From Bacillota bacterium (GTDB lineage: Bacteria; Bacillota; Dehalobacteriia; UBA4068), in the NCBI GenBank assembly GCA_030528765.1, contig JAUMYD010000001.1:1-19689 (forward strand): 19,689 nt of DNA, in the 5' to 3' direction. Shown piece after piece: positions 1 through 7,488 of this stretch (positions are counted from its first letter, which is position 1; each line of letters begins with the position of its first letter). A program made the translations under genes and the position numbers. A model generated the notes under the pieces. That model saw only the letters and a list, made by a program, of their open reading frames with translations. It did not search any database and had not been told where the DNA came from.

Positions 1-239
1 ATGGCGCCGACGGTAATACCGAAGTTCATGCCCAGACCGGCAATAACGGGGATGATCAAAGCCATGACCAGGAACGCATTGCGGTAGAAGCGGTTGGACA
101 ATTCGGTGAGGAAGAAGTCAAGACTGACATTTGTAGTCAGAATGAAACCTACCACAACAAAGGCAACGAAGATAACGGTAACGATGTTATCCGTCAAGAA
201 CTTACCGATGTTGAATTTTTTTGCATCTGCCTTAGACAT
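1..239 (-). CDS. ABC importer inner-membrane permease, second subunit (partial)
   Basis: Only the first 79 codons are present; the gene continues past the left edge. The protein starts MSKADAKKFNIGKFL and then has hydrophobic stretches (VTVIFVAFVVVGFILTT, then NAFLVMALIIPVIAGLG), as in the N-terminus of RbsC/NupQ-like permeases (BPD_transp_2 family). Its ATG shares one base with the TAA stop of the upstream permease, and an AAAGGAGGT ribosome site lies inside the end of that gene, so the two are translationally coupled. The role is inferred from position: it would pair with the upstream permease to form the channel of the DUF3798-dependent importer. The substrate is unknown. Confidence 0.85.
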   Translation of the reverse strand, partial: MSKADAKKFNIGKFLTDNIVTVIFVAFVVVGFILTTNVSLDFFLTELSNRFYRNAFLVMALIIPVIAGLGMNFGITVGA

Positions 240-1276
240 TAGCGGCTACCTCCTTTTACCTGAGTCAGGGCGTACAGGATGACGCCGTTCTGAATGATCA
301 TTCGCATGATTTCAGACAGATCCGTACCGGTGAACAAATTGTTCATAACCGGCGTTGCAGAGGTGAGCAGGGTCTGGAAGAGGCAAACGCCGATGACAAC
401 GTTCACACAATTTGCTTTAGAAGCAGTAGCACCACCGATCAGAACAGCGGCAACAGCCGGGAATGCCATGGTCAGGGGGTTGTTATAGAGCTGTGCATAA
501 CCATAACCCTGGGAGTAGATGATGATACCAACGCCTGCCAGGATGGTAGAAATGACGTTTGCCAGAACGCGGGTGCGGTTAACATTCAAACCAGCAGCTT
601 CAGCGAAGCGGGGGTTGATGCCGCCTGCGTAGATGGCGATACCTGCCTTGGTTTTGAAGAAGAGAGACATCAAAACGCAGCAGAGCAGGAAGAAGAGCAG
701 CATGCCGGTGGGAACTTCGATACCGGCAACTTCAAAGCCCAGGAAATTGGAGAGGATCTGTGCAGAATCAAAAGCGTCCATCTGGATGGTTTCGCGAAGA
801 CCATTGCCCAGCATCCAACCCATTTTCTTGTTATAGAAGGGAGCAGCCAGCCATACGATAGCGAACAGTGCGGTTGCGGAGAAACCGGCATAGGTAGCGA
901 TGGTCATCTCAGCACCTTTAACAGCGTTCAGCATTTTGCCGTATGCCCAACCAACGATGCCGCAGAACAGGGCTGCCAGCAGGCAGGCGACGAGCAGCAG
1001 ATTAACACCCATCAGATCCCATTCCATGCAGCAAACGAGAGCAAACAGACCAACAACGATACCGACGGGCAGAGCGAAGTTGGGGCCGGTACCGGATTTA
1101 ATGGCGGGAACCATTGCCAGGACCAGCAGACCGTTCATACCAACACGACGCAGGGAGTCGCTGAGCAGGGACTGCACAGAGATGCCCAGGGCACCGGCGG
1201 CGATCAGGACGACAACGAGAAATGCACCAATGATAATGGGGATACCCGCTTTTTTAAGAAGTAATTTGATATTCAT
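239..1276 (-). CDS. ABC importer inner-membrane permease, first subunit
   Basis: The 345-residue protein is highly hydrophobic with about 8-10 predicted membrane segments. It resembles permeases of ribose/nucleoside-type importers (BPD_transp_2; RbsC, NupP). A typical stretch near residues 215-240 reads GIAIYAGGINPRFAEAAGLN, which matches the cytoplasmic coupling region of this family (A.G.NP..A.yaGi). A GGAGGGGG ribosome site precedes the ATG, 15 bases after the stop of the ATPase gene. Having two different permease genes, rather than one used as a homodimer, matches the NupNOPQ and Bmp-type layout. Family assignment is confident; the transported compound is not known. Confidence 0.9.
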   Translation of the reverse strand: MNIKLLLKKAGIPIIIGAFLVVVLIAAGALGISVQSLLSDSLRRVGMNGLLVLAMVPAIKSGTGPNFALPVGIVVGLFALVCCMEWDLMGVNLLLVACLLAALFCGIVGWAYGKMLNAVKGAEMTIATYAGFSATALFAIVWLAAPFYNKKMGWMLGNGLRETIQMDAFDSAQILSNFLGFEVAGIEVPTGMLLFFLLCCVLMSLFFKTKAGIAIYAGGINPRFAEAAGLNVNRTRVLANVISTILAGVGIIIYSQGYGYAQLYNNPLTMAFPAVAAVLIGGATASKANCVNVVIGVCLFQTLLTSATPVMNNLFTGTDLSEIMRMIIQNGVILYALTQVKGGSR

Positions 1277-1291
1277 GCGCTTCCCCCTCCT

Positions 1292-2875
1292 TTAAGAATC
1301 CAATTTGGCGCCGGACATCATCAAACCGAAATCGGCATCGGGAGCGGTGGGCGGCAGTTCGCCGGCCACTTTACCTTCGCAGATGATGATGATACGGTCG
1401 CAGATGGAACGCAGCTCTGCCAGCTCAGAACTGGTCATAACGATGGTCATGCCCTGTTCTTCGGAGAGCTTCAGCAGCAGGTCGAGGATGAGCTTCTTCG
1501 CGCCGATATCAATGCCGCGGGTGGGCTCGGAAACCAAGAGGATGCGCGGATTCTGGGAAAGAGCCTTTGCCACGCAGACCTTCTGCTGGTTACCGCCGGA
1601 GAGAGCACCGGCCAGCTGCGCAGCAGAGGTGCAGCGGATATCCAGATCCTTGATCATCTTGTCCGCATGTTCGCGGATCTCTTTTGTTTTCTGGAATCTG
1701 AGCGGGCCGATCTTCTTCAGGAAGTCGTTATTGGTCTGCATCGTATTGAAAACGATATTCAGATCAATGGGGCTGTCCAACAGCAGGCCCACGCCTTTGC
1801 GGTCTTCGCTGACGAAACCGAGGCCAGACGCGATGGCGCCTTTGGCATCGTTCAGCGGCAGGGGTTTGCCGTCAAAGATAACTTCACCGGCAGAGGGATA
1901 AACGCCCATGATACCATTGGCGATACCCAGTTTGCCCTGGCCGGCCAGACCGCCGATACCAACGATCTCACCTTTTCTTACTTTGATGTCAACGCCCTTG
2001 ACTTCTTCACCGGGCATCTTGACCCGCAGGCGTTTGACTTCCAGCATGACTTCGTCGGAGATCTTACGTTTGCTTTCGCCTTCGGCACGATCCAGGGTCA
2101 GTGCGCGACCGACCATGTACTGTGCGATCTCAGCGGCGGAGGTGTCTTTGGTATCCTTGGTGATCACATGTTCACCGTCGCGCAGGATGGTAACGCGGTC
2201 AGAAACCTGAACGATTTCATCCAGACGGTGGGAAATGAAGATGATACCGATGCCCTTTGCAGCCAGACGTTTGATGGCTGCCAGCAGGTGCTGGGTTTCG
2301 GACTCCGTCAAAACGGCAGTGGGTTCGTCGAAGACGAGCAGCTGGATACCGGTTTTATCGATTTCGCGGGCGATTTCGATAAACTGCATGTGGCCAACGG
2401 GCAGGCCGGCCACTTTCGTGTATTCAGCAATGTCCATCTCCAGGGAATCCAGCGCTCTGCGGGTATCCTCATTCATTGCTTTCATATCAAGTGCTTCCAG
2501 AGATTTACCGAAAATACGGGAAACCACTGTCGGCCGGGTAATCTCACGATTAAGTTTGATGTTTTCGGTGATGGTAAAGCCGGGGATCAGCATAAATTCC
2601 TGATGCACCATACCAATGCCCGCCATCATAGCATCATGGGGGTTATTGATCTGGGCAGGCTCACCATTGATCTCGATAGAGCCTTCGAAACCACCGGTCG
2701 TGTGAATGACCGGCATACCGAAAAGCACGTTCATCAGGGTGGATTTACCAGCGCCGTTCTCACCGATCAGCGCATGGACTTCACCTTTGCGCACGTCCAT
2801 TGAAACGTTTTTCAGAACAACGTTTCCTGAATATTCTTTTGTAATGTTCTTCAGACTAAGAATTGTATCAGACAA
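1292..2875 (-). CDS. ABC importer ATPase with two nucleotide-binding domains (RbsA/NupO type)
   Basis: About 527 residues, the usual length for double-domain sugar/nucleoside importer ATPases. Domain 1 has Walker A GENGAGKST (residues about 38-46) and Walker B with VFDEPTAVLTESE, but its signature is degenerate (LPVGHMQ). Domain 2 has an intact LSGGNQQK signature, a broken Walker A (GLAGQGKLGI) and VSEPTRGID where DEPTRGID is expected, so the Walker B aspartate is serine (codon at 1529-1531). Start choice: TTG at 2875 has AAAGGTGGT seven bases upstream. The alternative GTG at 2887 adds four residues but lies right against the purine-rich site. The gene sits between the binding-protein gene and the permeases. 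It would energise import from the cytoplasmic face. Confidence 0.9.
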   Translation of the reverse strand: MSDTILSLKNITKEYSGNVVLKNVSMDVRKGEVHALIGENGAGKSTLMNVLFGMPVIHTTGGFEGSIEINGEPAQINNPHDAMMAGIGMVHQEFMLIPGFTITENIKLNREITRPTVVSRIFGKSLEALDMKAMNEDTRRALDSLEMDIAEYTKVAGLPVGHMQFIEIAREIDKTGIQLLVFDEPTAVLTESETQHLLAAIKRLAAKGIGIIFISHRLDEIVQVSDRVTILRDGEHVITKDTKDTSAAEIAQYMVGRALTLDRAEGESKRKISDEVMLEVKRLRVKMPGEEVKGVDIKVRKGEIVGIGGLAGQGKLGIANGIMGVYPSAGEVIFDGKPLPLNDAKGAIASGLGFVSEDRKGVGLLLDSPIDLNIVFNTMQTNNDFLKKIGPLRFQKTKEIREHADKMIKDLDIRCTSAAQLAGALSGGNQQKVCVAKALSQNPRILLVSEPTRGIDIGAKKLILDLLLKLSEEQGMTIVMTSSELAELRSICDRIIIICEGKVAGELPPTAPDADFGLMMSGAKLDS

Positions 2876-2970
2876 GTGATGGACCACCTTTCCTGGTTGA
2901 TAAAGTGGTATTATGCTAAAGTAACATAATTTACGTTCGTTGTGCTTCTTTGCTCTGAGAGCAAACTAAA

Positions 2971-3006
2971 GAAAATAGGGGGTGTCCGACGATGCGGCAC
3001 ACCCCC
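2971..3006 (-). terminator. Terminator or attenuator hairpin between binding-protein and ATPase genes
   Basis: On the minus strand an 8-bp stem (GGGGGTGT at 2999-3006 pairing with ACACCCCC at 2978-2985, with inner CCG/CGG pairs) is followed by a T-rich run TATTTTCTTT. It lies about 50 bases after the stop of the binding-protein gene. A second small hairpin (TTGCTC/GAGCAA, 2950-2964) follows. The likely role is partial termination, so that the binding protein is made in excess over ATPase and permeases, which is common in ABC importers. No new promoter is obvious before the ATPase gene. Confidence 0.6.
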
Positions 3007-3058
3007 TGCGTTCTCGTATCAAGCTGCAAAGCAGCTCATCTCATTCCGAAGAATGGAC

Positions 3059-4315
3059 TTATTTAACGGGTTCAGTGTAGTCGGTAGGACCATCTGCCGG
3101 CAGGCCGCCGTAAGTATAGAAGCCGACCAGGAACATGAAGTAGTTGTCATAAGTGGTGTTGTTTTCGTCGGTGTAGTTTTCGAGATCGATTTCCATACCG
3201 GCGTAATCAGCCATGCACTGAGACAGAACTTCGGGATCCAGTTTGCCATCGGTTTCGCCAGCCATCCATTTTACTGCGTATTCGGTAGCAGCAACGGTGG
3301 ACATCATGGCAGCGGGAACGGGCCAAGTGGAGAAGCGGCCAGCCAGGCCAGCATCAACGATCATCTGTTCGGTTTCTTCCAGAACGGTCTGGATGCCGCC
3401 GACGAGATCTTCAGGAGTTTCGATGCCCAGTGCGGAGGGATAGCCGTGATAAGGGCTGGGGCAGCAGGGCTGAGGATACATAGCGCCTTCGTCAAAGCAA
3501 GCTTTGATCAGCGGAACCTGCATGGAGCAGTTGGTGGAGAAGAAGGCAGTGTCTTTGCCGTAGGTCTCAACCATTTTCGGTACGTCTTCCAGAATGAACA
3601 TCTGAGCACCGCTGGTACCAGCATCGCCGGTCGGATCGGGAGCGGTAGCGTCGACGAATTCGATGCCGAGGCGTTCGCATTCAGCTCTCATGATGTCACG
3701 ACGGCCGCCCAGCAGAACCTGGGACATGTGACGGGGGAAGCTGTAATGGACGAAAGTCTTGGCGCCCATCAGGTAAGCCTGTTTCACAACGCTGTAGCCC
3801 ATAGCCAGTTCGTTGGGCTGCAGGATGATGTCAGCACGAGCGGCGACATCCGGGGGATTTTCCTGGGGAGTGCAGTAAACGATCAGCAGATCGTCTTTAT
3901 CACGGGTTTCCAGGACTTTGTCGACAGCGGCGTTAACGCCAGGAACAGCCTGATTCAGGATCAGAGCTTTAACTTCTTCGTTAGCAGCGCATTTGCTGAT
4001 AACGGAGATGAGCTGTTCCTGTTCGGTCATGAAGTTGTCGGGCAGCAGTTCGTGGATAACACGATCGCCGTACTTCTCGACCATGGACTGAGCAGAACGA
4101 TATTCTTCTTCGTTCTGAGAGACGGTGTTGGTGACGATAGCGATTTTGCCTTCCGCTACGGGTTCAGCAACTTCTTCTTCGCCTTCACCTTCAACTTCAC
4201 CCTCGGGCTGTTCATCAACAACGAGGGTGTTGGCCGGATCTTCAGCGGGTTCGCCGCAAGCAGCAAATGCGAAGACGGTGGCCAGAGCCAACAAGATAAC
4301 TAACAGCTTCTTCAT
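3059..4315 (-). CDS. DUF3798 family substrate-binding lipoprotein of ABC importer
   Basis: 418 residues. The N-terminus MKKLLVILLALATVFAFAAC is a lipoprotein signal with lipobox FAAC and lipidated Cys20. An acidic, glutamate-rich linker follows (about residues 35-56). The mature part begins GKIAIVTNTVSQNEEEYRSA and resembles the periplasmic-binding fold of the DUF3798 family (PF12683, recalled from memory), whose members reach about this length. Other recognisable blocks include EEVKALILNQAVPG and FVHYSFPRHMSQVLL. A ribosome site AAGGAGG lies seven bases before the ATG. It is first in a binding protein-ATPase-permease-permease operon, so it most likely captures the substrate outside the membrane. 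The ligand of this family is not known to me. Confidence 0.85.
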   Translation of the reverse strand: MKKLLVILLALATVFAFAACGEPAEDPANTLVVDEQPEGEVEGEGEEEVAEPVAEGKIAIVTNTVSQNEEEYRSAQSMVEKYGDRVIHELLPDNFMTEQEQLISVISKCAANEEVKALILNQAVPGVNAAVDKVLETRDKDDLLIVYCTPQENPPDVAARADIILQPNELAMGYSVVKQAYLMGAKTFVHYSFPRHMSQVLLGGRRDIMRAECERLGIEFVDATAPDPTGDAGTSGAQMFILEDVPKMVETYGKDTAFFSTNCSMQVPLIKACFDEGAMYPQPCCPSPYHGYPSALGIETPEDLVGGIQTVLEETEQMIVDAGLAGRFSTWPVPAAMMSTVAATEYAVKWMAGETDGKLDPEVLSQCMADYAGMEIDLENYTDENNTTYDNYFMFLVGFYTYGGLPADGPTDYTEPVK

Positions 4316-4329
4316 TCTTTCTCCTCCTT

Positions 4330-4373
4330 TTCCGATTTCGGAATTTTATAAACCTGCCGAGGCAGGGTTATAA
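4330..4373. promoter_or_regulatory. Two adjacent palindromes just upstream of the binding-protein start
   Basis: TTATAAACCTGCC at 4346-4358 and GGCAGGGTTATAA at 4361-4373 form a 13-bp inverted repeat with one mismatch and a two-base centre. Directly beside it, TTCCGA and TCGGAA (4330-4343) form a second 6-bp inverted repeat. Both lie between the promoter and the ribosome site of the DUF3798 gene. They could be DNA operators for an unlinked regulator, or RNA hairpins in the leader. In RNA the CCTGCC/GGCAGG stem followed by TTTATAAAATT could be a weak terminator. Confidence 0.5.
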
Positions 4374-4480
4374 CACAAATAAAAGAGAATATCACCAACT
4401 GCAAAAGCAGAAGCCAGCCCCTGCGGACTGCTTTTACGCCACATTCCATAGCAAAAGGCTACAACTATGCAACTGGTAAC
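4374..4480 (-). promoter_or_regulatory. Structured 5' leader of the DUF3798 ABC operon
   Basis: From the predicted start near 4480 to the ATG at 4315 is an untranslated leader of about 165 nt. It contains several self-complementary segments: CATAG/CTATG (4447-4451 with 4465-4469), AAAAGCAG/CTGCTTTT (4403-4410 with 4428-4435), then the two palindromes nearer the gene. Length and serial hairpins are like a riboswitch or protein-bound leader, but I do not recognise any known riboswitch class. It could also be an unstructured leader with chance repeats. Confidence 0.35.
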
Positions 4481-4486
4481 AAGCTA

Positions 4487-4515
4487 ATATTACTTAATAT
4501 TTCATCTCTTGTCAA
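4487..4515 (-). promoter_or_regulatory. Sigma-A-type promoter of the DUF3798 ABC operon
   Basis: On the minus strand a perfect -35 TTGACA (4510-4515) is followed after 17 bases by TAATAT (4487-4492). AT-rich sequence lies upstream. Predicted transcription start is near 4480. Confidence 0.65.
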
Positions 4516-4820
4516 TAATTTTTATGCTGAATCTGCTCTTCTTTTCACAAAAAATTTGCATGGCAGCAGAGCTTTTTTCGATTTTTATTCATGTTTTCAG
4601 AAAAAACGCCTGCAAAATACAGAAAAAATGCATAAAAAAATCCGGAGATGAAAATGTAAAGCTATTCCTTTTTCTAAAAAATTCCACTAAAAAGCGACTG
4701 CCAAAGTGCTTTTGCAGGGCAATGGCACATTTATTTTTGCATTTTGCCGTGAAAACATCCGTAAGATGTTCCTGTTTTTTTTATTTTAAGCCCAAGGTCC
4801 CGGGAATATACTTCTTTGGC
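4516..4820. other. AT-rich intergenic region between recG and the ABC operon
   Basis: This stretch of about 300 bases has no credible gene. It is much more AT-rich than its surroundings, with many A- and T-runs. A short hairpin AACATC/GATGTT (4754-4770) is followed on the plus strand by eight T residues (4775-4782). On the minus strand it could weakly end recG transcription. The part next to 4515 may act as an upstream promoter element. Confidence 0.4.
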
Positions 4821-7130
4821 TCAGCCCTGCAGCAGAAAATCCAGCAGCTTCCGGCTGGCAGCCTCCAGTGCATCCGTGGATTCCAGCTGCCCTTCCCGGA
4901 TGGCCTTTGCATCCAGCCGTGCCATTTCCAGCAGTTCCTCGTCCCGGCTCAGATCCGCCACCCGCAGCTCCGGCAGGCCGTGCTGCCGCTGCCCGAAGAA
5001 TTCCCCCGGGCCGCGCTGGCGCAGATCAGCCTCTGCCAGAGCAAAGCCATCGCTGGTGCTGCTGATGATGCGCATTCTGGCTCTGGCCACATCGCTTTTG
5101 GCATTATGCAGCAGGATGCAGTGGGATTGCTGGCTTCCCCGGCCGATGCGGCCCCGCAGCTGATGCAGCTGGGCCAGGCCGAAGCGCTCCGCATCCCGGA
5201 TCAGCATGATGCTGGCATTGGGCACATTCACACCCACCTCCACCACGGTGGTGGAGACCAGAATATCCGTGTGTCCCTGATAAAAGGCCTGCATCACCTC
5301 TTCCTTTTCTGCCGGCTTCATCCTGCCGTGCAGCAGTGCCAGCCGGCGATGGGGAAAGACCTCCTGCCGCAGGCTCTCGAAAAGGGCCGTGGCGCTCTCC
5401 AGATCCACCTTTTCACTTTCCTCCACCAGCGGGCAGACGATGAAGGCCTGCCTGCCCTGGCTGATCTCCTTTTCCAGAAAGCGGTAGATGCGCTGCTCAT
5501 AGGAATAATCAACGGCATAGGTGCGGATAGGCTGCCGCCCGGGGGGCAGCTGATCGATCACGGAGAGATCCAGATCCCCATAGAGGGTCATGGCCAATGT
5601 CCGGGGGATGGGGGTGGCTGTCATCACCAGCATATCCACCTGATTGCTGCGGCGGAGCCGGGCCCGCTGGGAAACGCCGAAGCGATGTTGCTCATCGGTG
5701 ATGGCCAGGCCCAGATCCTGAAAATCCACACCCTCCTGGATCAGGGCATGGGTGCCGATCAGGCAATCCAGCACTCCGGCCTTCAGCTGAGAGACCTGCG
5801 CCTTTCTTTCCACCGACTTTGTGGAGCCGGTGAGCAGGGAGACACTCAGCCCCAGCTTTGTCAGAAGGGGCAACAGGGATTGATAGTGCTGGCTGGCCAG
5901 GATCTCCGTGGGGGCCATCAGTGCCGCCTGCCTGCCGCTGCGAAAGCATTTGTAGATGGCAGCAGCAGCCACCGCAGTCTTCCCGCTGCCCACATCCCCC
6001 TGGACCAGACGGGACATGGCATAGCTGCCGGACATATCGCTGTAGATCTCCCGGATCACCCGCTGCTGTGCCTCTGTCAGGGAAAAGGGCAGGGCTGCGG
6101 AAAACTGCCGCAGCAGCTCCTCATCTCCGGGGGCAGAGGGGTCCCGGGGGCGCTGCAGCTCTGCCCGGGGAGCAGCCTGGGCGGCCAGAGCCAGCTCCAG
6201 GCAAAGCAGCTCCTCATAAGCCAGGCTGCGGCGGGCGAATTCCAGCTCCCCGAAATTCTCCGGGAAATGCAGACAGCGAATAGCCTCCCGCCGGCCCATG
6301 AGCATCCGCTTTTCCCGCAGGGGCAGGGGCACGATATCCTCGATATAGGCAGCGCAGCGCTGATAGGCCGCGCTGACTGCGCTGCGCAGGCTTTTCTGGT
6401 TCAGTCCCTCTGTTGCGGCATACACCGGCACGATCCCACCGCCCAGCTCCCCCTCCTCCAGGATCTGGTAATCCTGAACCGTCAGCTCCAGGCTGCGGAA
6501 GCGTTTTTCCACAGTGCCGTATACCAGCAGACGCCTTCCCGGGCTCAGCTTCTTCTGCAGGAAAGTCTGATTGAACCAAAGCAGGGGCATCACGCCGCTT
6601 TCGTCCTGCAGATAGCATTTCAGCACCGTGACCCGGCCTTTGGTGGGAAGGATCTCCGTTCCCAGGATCGTCCCCCGCAGGCTGATCTGGCTGCCGGGAG
6701 CCGCCTGCCCGATGGGGGTGACAGCCCGGCGGTCCCGGTAATCCCGGGGGAGCCAAAGCAGAAGGTCTCCCAGGCTGCGCAGGCCCAGCCGGGCAAAAAG
6801 CTCAGCCCGCCGGCTTCCGCAGCCGGGCAGCGTCGTCAAAGGCATGGAAAGGATGGGGGCCTTTGCCCCCGGATGGGCCGCAGGCTTCGGCTTCGGCAGC
6901 GGGGCAGCAGAGTCCGGGGGCAGGGCCCGCAGCATTTCTTCCATCTCTGCCAGAGCAGCGCCGCGCTGCTCCAGAGCCAGGCCGGCATAGCAGCGCCCGG
7001 CCTCGGCCAGCCGGGCCAGGCCCCGCTCCTCTGCCCACTCTGCCAGGTAAAGCCCGAAGCCGCCAAAGACCACCGCATCGCAGCAGCCTGCCTGTCTTTC
7101 TCTCTGGATCAAAGCCAGAACTTCCTCCAT
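4821..7130 (-). CDS. recG: ATP-dependent DNA helicase RecG
   Basis: RecG remodels stalled replication forks and Holliday junctions in the cytoplasm. With ATG at 7130 the protein has 769 residues. Blocks in order: helix-hairpin-like LPGCGSRRAELFARLGLRSL (about 100-120), OB-fold wedge (about 148-222), Walker A GDVGSGKT (378-385), DEQH (479-482), MTATPIPRT (503-511), QLRGRIGRG (657-665), and a C-terminal tail ending DFLLQG. Family members are usually near 680 residues; the excess is an N-terminal segment of about 95 residues rich in Ala, Glu and Leu. The start is chosen for GGGAGAGGG eight bases upstream. The open frame continues to a GTG at 7334, but that part looks like leader, and the Met at 6845 has no ribosome site. 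The stop is TGA. Confidence 0.93.
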   Translation of the reverse strand: MEEVLALIQRERQAGCCDAVVFGGFGLYLAEWAEERGLARLAEAGRCYAGLALEQRGAALAEMEEMLRALPPDSAAPLPKPKPAAHPGAKAPILSMPLTTLPGCGSRRAELFARLGLRSLGDLLLWLPRDYRDRRAVTPIGQAAPGSQISLRGTILGTEILPTKGRVTVLKCYLQDESGVMPLLWFNQTFLQKKLSPGRRLLVYGTVEKRFRSLELTVQDYQILEEGELGGGIVPVYAATEGLNQKSLRSAVSAAYQRCAAYIEDIVPLPLREKRMLMGRREAIRCLHFPENFGELEFARRSLAYEELLCLELALAAQAAPRAELQRPRDPSAPGDEELLRQFSAALPFSLTEAQQRVIREIYSDMSGSYAMSRLVQGDVGSGKTAVAAAAIYKCFRSGRQAALMAPTEILASQHYQSLLPLLTKLGLSVSLLTGSTKSVERKAQVSQLKAGVLDCLIGTHALIQEGVDFQDLGLAITDEQHRFGVSQRARLRRSNQVDMLVMTATPIPRTLAMTLYGDLDLSVIDQLPPGRQPIRTYAVDYSYEQRIYRFLEKEISQGRQAFIVCPLVEESEKVDLESATALFESLRQEVFPHRRLALLHGRMKPAEKEEVMQAFYQGHTDILVSTTVVEVGVNVPNASIMLIRDAERFGLAQLHQLRGRIGRGSQQSHCILLHNAKSDVARARMRIISSTSDGFALAEADLRQRGPGEFFGQRQHGLPELRVADLSRDEELLEMARLDAKAIREGQLESTDALEAASRKLLDFLLQG

Positions 7131-7148
7131 ATCCACATCCCTCTCCCG

Positions 7149-7340
7149 AAAAAATAAAAGCTCCCCCCGGCAATCTGCAAAACGCGGCCCTGGGGCGGTT
7201 TTCCAGACCCGCCGGGCGGGAGCTGTATCATGATCTGTGCGCTTGGGATCCCCGGGAGCAATTCTGCGCCGGGGCCGGCCCGCCGCTTTTCTGTGTTCCG
7301 GGAAGGAGCCGAAACCGCCCCTGCCAAAAGGCACATACTA
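7149..7340 (-). ncRNA. Possible structured leader RNA with terminator upstream of recG
   Basis: Between the predicted transcription start (about 7340) and the recG ATG is a GC-rich segment of about 200 nt. GGGGCGGTTT (7192-7201) and AAACCGCCCC (7312-7321) are perfect complements 110 bases apart. Nearer recG, AGCTCCCCCCGG (7159-7170) pairs with 7212-7224 with one bulge, and on the minus strand it is followed by TTTTATTTTTT, as in an intrinsic terminator, although the loop is long. A competing hairpin CCCGCCGGGCGGG (7208-7220) overlaps one arm. This could be an attenuator or a separate small RNA. No known RNA class is recognised, and GC-rich chance pairing is possible. Confidence 0.3.
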
Positions 7341-7346
7341 TAATGT

Positions 7347-7375
7347 ATTATACTGAAAGCTATATAATATGGAAA
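7347..7375 (-). promoter_or_regulatory. Promoter upstream of recG
   Basis: On the minus strand TTTCCA (7370-7375) and a perfect TATAAT (7347-7352) are separated by 17 bases. The -35 is weak (4 of 6). It would transcribe the recG leader independently of fakA. Confidence 0.55.
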
Positions 7376-7388
7376 TGATTGCTTGAGC

Positions 7389-7481
7389 GGAGAAATTTCT
7401 CCATGATAATTTCACTATAAAGCTTCACTGAAGCAGCAGCGGAACACTTTTCCGCCAGGCTCGGAAAGCCGGCGGCAAAAG
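7389..7481. other. Inverted repeats in the fakA-recG spacer
   Basis: Three self-complementary elements occupy the spacer after fakA. A stem with two bulges lies at 7447-7481 (CTTTT, CCGCC and GGCT-type segments, 14 bp in total). GCTTCA/TGAAGC lies at 7422-7434. GGAGAAATTTCTCC at 7389-7402 is a perfect 14-bp palindrome about 15 bases upstream of the recG -35. The first is not followed by a U-tract, so it is more likely an mRNA-end or processing hairpin than a classical terminator. The palindrome could be an operator. Confidence 0.4.
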
Positions 7482-7488
7482 CAGCCTT

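Noticed and set aside
4509..7157. A long plus-strand open frame opposite recG
   Set aside because: It is the antisense shadow of recG. The product is Gln/His/Pro-rich with no recognisable family, and the recG helicase motifs on the other strand are unmistakable.
7261..7320. Possible SRP RNA motif (GGAAGGAG-like) opposite the recG leader
   Set aside because: The match to the conserved SRP loop is poor and the flanking strands do not form the expected long stem.
7131..7334. Extension of RecG to the GTG at 7334
   Set aside because: The predicted transcription start is only a few bases upstream, there is no ribosome site, and the segment can fold as a leader with a U-rich end. The ATG at 7130 has a better site.
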